Both the position numbers and the translations under genes were made by a program. Of a stretch of DNA of 24,657 bases, positions 8,371 through 15,800 are shown in pieces. Numbering within the stretch: position 1 is the stretch's first letter; every line of letters begins with the position of its first letter. This DNA is from Promethearchaeota archaeon (lineage in GTDB: Archaea > Asgardarchaeota > Lokiarchaeia > Sigynarchaeales > SOKP01). The DNA lies in contig JAHLWT010000238.1 of assembly GCA_019057775.1 (NCBI GenBank), forward strand, positions 1 through 24,657, written 5' to 3'. The notes under the pieces are model-generated. The model did no database searches. It was not told the DNA's origin and worked only from the letters and a program-made list of their open reading frames with translations.

Positions 8371-9375
8371 ATGTTAACTTCAGAACATGTTAAAGAAGTT
8401 TTAAAAGATTATTGTATTAACTTAAGATTTCATGCTAGAGGAGGACAAGGAGGCATAACCGCATCCAACTTATGTGTAGAAGCATTTGATGGTTATGGTG
8501 CATGTCAACCTCTTTTTGGCGCTGAACGAATGGGATCTCCAACCGAAAGTTATGTAAGATTGAGTACAAACGAGGATTTAGTTAGAAATAACGAGCAGGT
8601 ATATGGACCACAATTTGTTTGTGTATTAGATCCCTCCTTATTAGGAGAGATTGATGTAGATGCTGGAATGCCTAAGGGAGGATGGTTAATTGTAAATACT
8701 ACAATGGACCAAGTTTCATTACAAGAGGTTGTTGGAAGAAAAGACCTTAACATAGTCACAATTGACGCAACTAATATTGCTATGGACGTTTTAGGGCGAA
8801 ACATTACAAATACTATTATTTTAGGCGCGTTAATCCGTGTTTCTCACCTTTTTTCAATAGAAGAATTATCTAATGCTATTATGGCGAGATTCAAAGGAGC
8901 AATTGCGGGTAAAAATATTGAAGCTATTAAGCGAGCATATGAAGATACCTGTGTTTTTGATATAGGTGTGGACGTTGATTTCACTGTTGATTCTAAAGTC
9001 CCATGGCAACAAGTAAATCTCGGCTTACCGGGCTATACTGAATTAGATATGGCTGGAGTTTGGTACAAAGATGAGACTATGATAAGTGTAGGAAGTGATC
9101 AAGTAAACACTGGCTCATGGGGCGAGTGGGACATTATTTGGAGTGGTCAAAAAGCAGACGGAGGTAAATGTACTGATTGCGCCCAATGTTGGTTTATTTG
9201 TCCTGATCTAGCAATTATTACAGAAAAAGGCGAGGATGGGCTTCAACATATGTCTGGAATCGACCAATTTCATTGTAAATCATGCTTAAATTGCATTAGC
9301 GTTTGTCCCGTTGATGCGATTAGTAAAAAACTAAAACAAGGGCCTGCAGCTTGTGCTGTGCCTGAGGATAATTAA
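8371..9375 (+). CDS. 2-oxoacid:ferredoxin oxidoreductase, fused gamma and delta subunits
   Basis: The 334-aa protein joins two subunits of pyruvate/2-oxoacid:ferredoxin oxidoreductase. Residues about 17-200 are the gamma (PorG) domain, with the signature FHARGGQGG (20-28) and PLFGAERMGSPTESYVR (47-63), where ERxGxP matches the family. Residues about 215-334 are the delta (PorD) domain, an 8Fe ferredoxin with Cys267/270/273/277 and Cys302/305/308/312. Delta passes electrons from the beta-subunit cluster to soluble ferredoxin. Fusion of gamma and delta recalls their adjacency in single-chain bacterial enzymes. It is the first gene of a tight operon with the alpha and beta genes; the gap to porA is 15 bp. 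It is cytoplasmic. Which 2-oxoacid is used cannot be decided from this subunit. Confidence 0.92.
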   Translation: MLTSEHVKEVLKDYCINLRFHARGGQGGITASNLCVEAFDGYGACQPLFGAERMGSPTESYVRLSTNEDLVRNNEQVYGPQFVCVLDPSLLGEIDVDAGMPKGGWLIVNTTMDQVSLQEVVGRKDLNIVTIDATNIAMDVLGRNITNTIILGALIRVSHLFSIEELSNAIMARFKGAIAGKNIEAIKRAYEDTCVFDIGVDVDFTVDSKVPWQQVNLGLPGYTELDMAGVWYKDETMISVGSDQVNTGSWGEWDIIWSGQKADGGKCTDCAQCWFICPDLAIITEKGEDGLQHMSGIDQFHCKSCLNCISVCPVDAISKKLKQGPAACAVPEDN

Positions 9376-9376
9376 T

Positions 9377-9382
9377 GGAGGT
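9377..9382 (+). promoter_or_regulatory. Strong ribosome binding site of porA
   Basis: GGAGGT lies 8 nt before the porA ATG and directly after the porGD stop codon. It is the clearest Shine-Dalgarno in the window and shows that this genome uses the standard anti-SD sequence. Confidence 0.8.
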
Positions 9383-9390
9383 AAAATAAA

Positions 9391-10614
9391 ATGTCAGTAG
9401 AACCAATGAAAATGTTCTTTAAGGAGATTAAAGAACCAATCAAGACTGCGATGATTGGAAATTATGCTGTAGCAGGCGGAGTAACACAAACCGATCCAGA
9501 TGTCATTTGTGCATTTCCTATCACGCCTCAAACCCAGTCCGTTGAGGGCTTATCTGATGTTGTGCATCAAGGCAGATTAAAAGCCGCCTTTGTAAATGTA
9601 GAATCAGAATTAGCTGCTATGAGTTACTCTACAGCAGCATGCATAGCCGGCGCCAGAACTTTTACTGCTACGGCATCTCAAGGTTATTTATTGATGACAG
9701 AAGCGCTTCCCTTGGCCGTGGGATGGCGAGTACCCTTAACTATGCTAATTTCTGCTCGAGCGTTTAACGCACCAAATTTATCAATATGGAATTATTGGGA
9801 ATTTGTATTAGCTGATTATGGTTGGAATACTATAATGTCCGAGAGTGTTCAAGAAACATATGATGCATCTATACTAGCTGTAATGATCTCTGAAGATTCA
9901 TTATTCCCAACAATGTTTGTACATGATGGATTTATTATTTCACATTCAGTACAAAAGTTAACACTTATACCAGATGAAACTGTGCTTAGATTAACTCCAA
10001 AAAAGCCAAGGCATCATGTTAATCCTAAGAAACCTGGAGTATGGGGTGGAATCGTGACTCCTGGGTATTTTTCAGAAGGTAGAATGAGACTTGATGTAGA
10101 TAAAAAGCCAGTTTTAAATCAGATGAAAGACGTGTTTAAGCGCTTTCAGCAAGCTACTGGGAGGGAATATAATACTATTGAAACATACAATCTGGACAAC
10201 TCATCAAAAACAGCTTTTATTACCATGGGTTCGATGTGTGGGAATATTATTAGCTGGATGACTAAAAATAAGGATATAGGTCTAATTAAAATTAGAAGTT
10301 ATCGACCATTTCCTTATGAAGAATTACAAAAAATAGTCCAGGATCATAATATCGAAAAACTTATGATCTTTGAAAAATCAGATTCTTTGAATAATCTCTT
10401 GCCACCTTTTTCCACTTCTATTGCAACTGCTCTCTATCCATTAGGGACTATTTTTAGAAGTTTCATAGTTGGACTCGGAGGTCGAGATGTTACACGTGAT
10501 GAGTTTGATGTTGCCAAGAAAAAGATGGCTTCTGTGAATGATATGAAAGGACAGCTATACATGTATCTTGGTGTGAGAGAATCAAAAAATAAAATTCATG
10601 GGGTGGATCTTTAA
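9391..10614 (+). CDS. porA: 2-oxoacid:ferredoxin oxidoreductase alpha subunit
   Basis: The 407-aa alpha subunit provides the pyrimidine-side TPP domain and the 2-oxoacid pocket. It has AFPITPQT (41-48, the Thr45 region that contacts substrate), NVESE (69-73, with Glu71 as the likely cofactor-activating glutamate), TATASQGYLLMTE (92-104), SARAFNAP (121-128, with Arg123 at the conserved arginine position) and, from about residue 262, the second domain with IRSYRPFP (301-308) and VGLGGRDVT (360-368). Length and domain order are normal for PorA. The stretch after IWN (131-133) reads NYWEF rather than the DQTD/DHSD-like motif I expect in pyruvate enzymes, so the substrate may not be pyruvate. Gene order is gammadelta-alpha-beta, and porB starts immediately after the stop. 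Confidence 0.92.
   Translation: MSVEPMKMFFKEIKEPIKTAMIGNYAVAGGVTQTDPDVICAFPITPQTQSVEGLSDVVHQGRLKAAFVNVESELAAMSYSTAACIAGARTFTATASQGYLLMTEALPLAVGWRVPLTMLISARAFNAPNLSIWNYWEFVLADYGWNTIMSESVQETYDASILAVMISEDSLFPTMFVHDGFIISHSVQKLTLIPDETVLRLTPKKPRHHVNPKKPGVWGGIVTPGYFSEGRMRLDVDKKPVLNQMKDVFKRFQQATGREYNTIETYNLDNSSKTAFITMGSMCGNIISWMTKNKDIGLIKIRSYRPFPYEELQKIVQDHNIEKLMIFEKSDSLNNLLPPFSTSIATALYPLGTIFRSFIVGLGGRDVTRDEFDVAKKKMASVNDMKGQLYMYLGVRESKNKIHGVDL
10602..10609 (+). promoter_or_regulatory. Ribosome binding site of porB inside the porA end
   Basis: GGTGGATC, close to the GGTGATC consensus, lies 5 nt before ATG 10615, which itself abuts the porA stop (10612-10614). It fixes the start of the permuted porB and argues that the reading frame as drawn is the expressed one. 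Confidence 0.7.
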
Positions 10615-11703
10615 ATGTCATCACCAGAGAGAAATGTAATTCGAGCTGAGGATATTTTAGATAGGGAAGGAAAATCTAACGTCTTATTCCTTAATTATGA
10701 TAATGAAGCTTTTATGAACACTGGAATTCAAGAAAGTGGGGCAACTCCTCCTTTCGCATCAACCACTACCGGTCCTGCAGGTGAAAAAATTCCCGGTAAG
10801 GTCGGAGTGAAGCAAGATCTGGTATCTCCATTCGCATTTTATGGATCTAATGCTTTATTTCTTGCGACTGCCAACCCTGCATATCCAAATGATTTCATGG
10901 GAAAGGTGATGGATGGAATGAAATCAAATGGTTCTGCTTTCATACAAGTATACGCCGATTGTATGAGAGGATGGAGACACGCTGCTGAAGATGCTGTTAA
11001 AATATCAAAATTAGCTACAGATTGTGGATATTGGCCACTATATTCTATTCGTGTAAAAGATGGAATGCCTACCTTTTCGTACTATCGAGGATTTGATATA
11101 GATAAAGAAAAATTTGTTGAATATCTCAAATCCATGGGTAAATTCAAACATCTATTTAAACCAAAATTCATGGAAAAAGAGATAGATCAGATAATGTATT
11201 ATACTGAACAACGCAATAAAAAGATCATGGGATTAATCAAGCAATTTGGTGCTGAAAAACCAATAGATTTTTACAGGGTGAATCGAAAGAAATTAAAACC
11301 ACAAACTCATTTATATCCTGGGCATGGTTTATGTCCCGGTTGTGGTGCGGGAATGGTGTTGAACCAATTGGCTACAGCTGCAACCCAAGTCGCAGGTGAA
11401 AACATTATATATGTGAATAATACTTCATGCGCGGAAGTTTCTACATCCAAGGATAATGTACCCTCTTGGAAAGTTCCATGGGTCCACCATTTATTTGAAT
11501 CTGGAGCGACTGTTGCGGATGGAATTTGTACTGCATATAAAATTCGTAAGGCAAAAGGATTATACGAAGGAGAAATACCCTATATTATTCATATAGGGGG
11601 TGATGGCTCTACTTACGATATTGGTTTTCAATTTCTTAAAGCAGCGTTAATTAGAACCAGTACAATGGTTGAAATGAATATCTATTTAAAAGATCAAAAA
11701 TAA
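10615..11703 (+). CDS. porB: Circularly permuted 2-oxoacid:ferredoxin oxidoreductase beta subunit
   Basis: The 362-aa beta subunit (TPP-diphosphate and proximal 4Fe-4S domain) has its two halves swapped. Residues about 22-184 correspond to the usual C-terminal half: YDNEAFMNTGIQESGATP (28-45), ATANPAYP (84-91), VYADCMRGW with Cys116 (112-120), GYWPLY (138-143), then a helical tail with FKHL. A linker of about 185-232 follows. Residues 233-362 correspond to the usual N-terminal half: PGHGLCPGCGAG (Cys240, Cys243), NNTSCAEV (Cys272), GGDGSTYDIG (328-337), ending soon after AALIR. The four expected cluster cysteines are all kept. The GDG and N-T-G parts of the TPP/Mg motif are kept but lie at opposite ends of the chain. 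Usual beta subunits are about 300 aa. The frame is uninterrupted, directly follows porA and has its own ribosome site, so a simple assembly error is unlikely. A beta-like function is inferred. Confidence 0.9.
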   Translation: MSSPERNVIRAEDILDREGKSNVLFLNYDNEAFMNTGIQESGATPPFASTTTGPAGEKIPGKVGVKQDLVSPFAFYGSNALFLATANPAYPNDFMGKVMDGMKSNGSAFIQVYADCMRGWRHAAEDAVKISKLATDCGYWPLYSIRVKDGMPTFSYYRGFDIDKEKFVEYLKSMGKFKHLFKPKFMEKEIDQIMYYTEQRNKKIMGLIKQFGAEKPIDFYRVNRKKLKPQTHLYPGHGLCPGCGAGMVLNQLATAATQVAGENIIYVNNTSCAEVSTSKDNVPSWKVPWVHHLFESGATVADGICTAYKIRKAKGLYEGEIPYIIHIGGDGSTYDIGFQFLKAALIRTSTMVEMNIYLKDQK

Positions 11704-11727
11704 GTTTGAATACAAGAAAGATCAAGC

Positions 11728-11758
11728 TTTATTCTTATTTTTTTTTTAATATTTTTTT
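11728..11758 (+). terminator. T-rich terminator of the por operon
   Basis: Ten consecutive T (11738-11747) and then seven T (11752-11758) start about 35 bp after the porB stop. No strong GC stem is present, which suits archaeal oligo-T termination. Confidence 0.55.
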
Positions 11759-11824
11759 GTTAAAAATAAGTGTTGATGTGACAATTAGGTCAGGTCGTAA
11801 AAATCATTCTAAATTTATGGTTGT

Positions 11825-12217
11825 TTAGCGAAAGGCATATTCTTTCTTATAAAAATCTATTAAATTTTTTATCACTTCATCAAGTATCGATTTTTGTTCT
11901 GGATCTTCTAAAATTTCTGAGAGTAACCTTTTTACAATATTTAGTAACTCCTCTATTGATTTTATTCTCTCCTCTGGTATTTCATTTTCAAGACCCAACA
12001 GATCTCTTTTATGTTTTAGTTGCCATTCACTTACTGCTCTCCATCCAATTCCTTTGGCAGCCATCTCATTAATAGGAATATGCTCTAGAAATAAATTTAC
12101 AAAATTAAGAAATATAGTATGCTGTTCTTGAGTCATGTGAACATTTCTAAAATACTCCTCAGCATCTTTTATACCCTTTGGCTTAAAAGTTAATTCATCT
12201 ATTCTTTTAGGCTTCAT
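11825..12217 (-). CDS. Small helical protein of unknown function
   Basis: The 130-aa product is not recognised. It is charged and probably all-helical: a basic start (MKPKRIDELTFKPKG), a central segment with LEHIPINEMAAKGIGWRAV (44-62), and a C-terminal half rich in Glu, Lys, Leu and Ile that could form amphipathic helices. No signal peptide, membrane segment or Cys/His metal motif is present. Reading is preferred over the antisense frame of similar span because this translation has a natural residue mix, while the opposite strand gives a Leu/Phe-rich shadow. It is transcribed towards the por operon and away from yjbQ, which it faces head to head across about 110 bp. Confidence 0.65.
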   Translation of the reverse strand: MKPKRIDELTFKPKGIKDAEEYFRNVHMTQEQHTIFLNFVNLFLEHIPINEMAAKGIGWRAVSEWQLKHKRDLLGLENEIPEERIKSIEELLNIVKRLLSEILEDPEQKSILDEVIKNLIDFYKKEYAFR

Positions 12218-12317
12218 ATCTAATTCTAAATTATAAGAATTTTACCTTAAATTATTTATCTAGCTAATAAATATTTAAGATTTTGCTTAGAAGTAGTTAT
12301 TATACTTATAAAACATT

Positions 12318-12323
12318 GGTGAT
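12318..12323 (+). promoter_or_regulatory. Ribosome binding site of yjbQ
   Basis: GGTGAT, a perfect archaeal Shine-Dalgarno core, ends 3 nt before the ATG at 12327. A TATA-like aaatattta near 12269-12277 is at a workable distance upstream for a short leader. Confidence 0.7.
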
Positions 12324-12326
12324 ATA

Positions 12327-12749
12327 ATGATATTTTTTGAAGAATTGAGAATTAATACTCCAGACCGTGAAATATTGTTAGATTTAACATATGAAATCCG
12401 TAAAGTTGTGAAGAAATGTGATATAAAAGAAGGTTTATGCCGAGTATACATCCCTCATACTACTGCCGGTATAACCATTAACGAAAATGCTGATTCTTCA
12501 GTTATAAAAGATATTTGTAAATTTCTAAATAAACTTATCCCCAAAGGTGGGGGATTAGGATATTCTTTTAAGCATGGTGAAGGCAATTCTGATGCTCATA
12601 TCAAATGTTCGCTAACGGGGCATTCTGTTGAGATATTAATTCATGATAATAGACTAATGCTAGGAACATGGCAAGGAATTATGTTTGCAGAATATGACGG
12701 ACCACAAAATCGAAGAGTTTATATACAGGTTCAAGGTGAATCAGTATAA
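12327..12749 (+). CDS. yjbQ: YjbQ family protein (UPF0047)
   Basis: The 140-aa protein matches the YjbQ/UPF0047 family across its whole length: IPHTTAGITINENAD (43-57), KHGEGNSDAHIK (85-96), GTWQGIMFAEYDGPQNRRV (113-131). The conserved His, Glu, Asn and Asp residues of these motifs are present. Family members form trimers and have been linked to weak thiamine-phosphate synthase activity in bacteria; the physiological role is still unsettled. It is a single-gene unit with its own strong ribosome site, converging with the large VWA protein gene 74 bp downstream. No link to the por genes' thiamine cofactor is shown beyond proximity. Confidence 0.93.
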   Translation: MIFFEELRINTPDREILLDLTYEIRKVVKKCDIKEGLCRVYIPHTTAGITINENADSSVIKDICKFLNKLIPKGGGLGYSFKHGEGNSDAHIKCSLTGHSVEILIHDNRLMLGTWQGIMFAEYDGPQNRRVYIQVQGESV

Positions 12750-12803
12750 CATCATTAGTTATCCTACATTTCTGATTAAGATAACAAATAGGTTATAAGT
12801 ATT

Positions 12804-12815
12804 AAAAAAAAAAAA
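12804..12815 (-). terminator. Oligo-T terminator of the VWA surface protein gene
   Basis: Twelve A on the plus strand read as twelve T on the minus strand and begin 8 bp beyond the stop of the 1313-aa gene. It is a typical archaeal oligo-T signal. Confidence 0.5.
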
Positions 12816-12823
12816 TAAGTTAA

Positions 12824-15800
12824 TTATTCAGCTTTTTTTATTTTCAATTGCTTTCTCTTTTTTCTGTAGACTATTACAGTAATGACAGCAAAATCCACTG
12901 TAATCATGAATAATGTGAAAGTTGTTTCCATACCAATAGAAGTAGATTCTTCACCAGTATAATAAATACCCGCACTGAAAAGTGGTGATATCTCAGGTAT
13001 TACTTGATTATCTCTGAGTTGGACAAATACAAATTTAACACCACTTTTATTATCGAATAACACTGGAAATTGAGGATTAAACGGAATCCATGGAGCATTT
13101 AATGCTGTTGATGCATCTTGGCCAATACGCATGTGTGTAGGAGCATTTGCTGATGTTGTACATTCGTCGTTCGAGGCAACTTCAACATTTACAGTTACTA
13201 AATTTGTTTCGGTCGTTTTACTGCCATCATTTATAAATACACAAGCCTCAGGTGCTAAAACATTAAGTTTTGGAATCACTTTATAAGTATCGCTTACACT
13301 TATATTGAAAAATGAAGACATTCCAAAAACTTTATAGTAGTATGTTTGATAGTTGGCAACAGTTATGTCAAAGAAACTTTCAACAGTAGCATACGAACTG
13401 GAATTTACCAAAGTAAATCCTAATTTAGGATCAGTGGTACGATATATGCAGAGAGATTCGTAAGGTACAGTTGTAGCATTTGGCATTAAAAGATGGACAA
13501 AATTATTACCTGGAAATACTTGTATTGGGGGGAATTTTGGAATTGTATCGTCGGATGGATCTAATGGATTCAATTGATAAGCTATTTCTGACCCATCAGA
13601 TTGGCCTCCAGAATCAGTATCTGGATTACGTGGATTTGTTCCATGAACGTATTCCAAATAATTATTTAGCAAATCCAAATCGGGATCCCCTGATGCTCCA
13701 TTTATTCCAGTTGCATTTAAAGGGTCTAATCCATAAAAATCTTCCCAGTGATCTGGAAGTAAATCTCCATCTGTATCAGGAACCACTAAGGTTTTATATG
13801 GTTTTTGTTCTCGTAAATGCCATTCATACTGATATATGTAAAAAGCGCCAGTCTTAATTCTAGTAAATTTTTGACCTTCACTATTTTCACCTGTCGCGTA
13901 AATCAAATATTGGTAAGATCCCTCTTCTGAAGTTGGAGTATAGACATTTCCATATATTCCATCCTGAGGCATTCCATCTCCATGATTTCCATCATCATAT
14001 AAAGGTATTTGGAATAAAATCTCATGAGTGTCAGAATATGGATCTCTAAATCCTGGAGGGGTAACATTCATGTACACTTTTGCATTCTTAATGGCTGTTT
14101 TATCTGTTAAGCTGACCAAAATTGGTATTCTACTACCGATTGGCTCAGCATTACTCCAACCAGGTGAAACATACCCGTTCGGTGGCGAAAGTAATGTCAT
14201 GGTCATGTAGGTCTTAGCAGCACCTTCAACAAAATATTTCAGTTCACTACCTGCAGCAGCTGCAGGAGAATCTGCTTCAATTCTAATTGTCCACATTCCT
14301 GTTTTAGGTTTATTAATGCGACTTACAGCCCGTCCCATGCCGGATTTAGCACCTGCATAATCCCATGCAATAGTAGTTCCATCAGGATCTTTTAATTCAA
14401 CTAAATCTGGATTGGATGACGCATTATAATGCGCAATAAATTCGACAATTTCCATGTCATCAGTCACTTCTAATTTAAATTCTTTATAGTCTCCCGGATC
14501 TATGCTACCGCGAGCATGATAGAAACGTTCCATGGGTCGTATCGTCTCAGTAATTGCACGATATAACTCAGCTAGGTCATTTGGGATATCCCCACTTGCA
14601 GGATCGAAGCAATGGAAATAGGTACCCCCTGTATCTGCAGCTAAATCTTGCATATCTTCATAGGCAGCATCCGATCCAATAGTGATAACGTGAACAATAG
14701 TTCCATTTCCAATAATAAGTGGTAAAACATCTTCAATCCAACGTACGTCATTTTCTTTACCATCACTCAATAGAATAATATGATCAGGATAATCTGCAAT
14801 CCCATTATTCAAAAATTCCTTTTGAGATTCATACAAACCATCACCTATAGAAGTCGATGGGCCGATTGCCGCTATTCCATCAATTTTTCCATATGCTGTG
14901 TCTCGATTTATAGTAGTTAATTTCATGAGGTCATGAATCAGCAATGCATTTGTATCAAATTGGACTAAACCCAATTGATCCTCAGTTAGAAAACTATCAA
15001 CCAGTAATTTACCTGCTGATTGTGCTGCAAGTATTTTATCAGCAGTTGACATGCTTGCAGAGCTATCAATGTTTAATAAAATATCATAGTAATTCTCACC
15101 ATAATTTACTGAATCAACTTCAGTGTCCGAATCTAAAACATTACTATCTGAGTCAATTAGATCAACGCTTAGGTCATATAGTCCATTCGCTGTTTGATTA
15201 GGGGCTTGTATTTGTAAGAAATATTTACCATAAACATCAACAGCAGCAAGGACAGTAGCATTAATTCCTCCAACTTGAGCTTGGAAGTTTTCAGTGAAAA
15301 ATCCATGAACGGGAGCTTTCTCTCGATGATAAACATCAACAATTGCTACAAATTTTTCAGGTGTATCATGAAGACCAACCCTAGCTTGCGCCGTTACTGG
15401 AGAATTTTCAGGAGATTCAATAATAATATCAGGATCACCAGAATCGAAAGTATAATCAAAGGGGGAGGCGTTTGAAACGGTATTTTCAAGACCTGCAACA
15501 ATTACAACCACCTTATCATAGTTATTATTAACAATTGCTCTACTGAAGTCTTGAGATTCAACCGTATAGGAATATTCTAAATCATCACCATTCATACATA
15601 ATAAAGCATAGAATAATTTATTGGTTGTTGACTGATCAAATTCCACAGTTATTACCTTAACAGAGGGGTCAATCTCTACCTCAAAATATTTATTTGACCA
15701 ACTTCTAACTGATTCACTACTAGTAAAAGAAAATGCCGGTGTTAAAGTTGGTATTGGATCAATTGCTCTAGACACTGTGCCATAATTACCTGAGCCATCA

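Noticed and set aside
10615..11703. porB as a truncated gene fused to an unrelated N-terminal domain
   Set aside because: The N-terminal part itself contains the missing canonical C-terminal motifs (DN..NTG, fourth cluster Cys, GYWPLY), so nothing is missing; the parts are only reordered.
11821..12072. Plus-strand frame of 83 codons opposite the small helical protein
   Set aside because: Leu/Phe/His-rich composition typical of an antisense shadow; no ribosome site, and the minus-strand reading is longer with a balanced composition.
13480..15475. Several plus-strand frames of 60-125 codons within the VWA surface gene
   Set aside because: All lie antisense to one continuous 1313-codon frame with clear domains.
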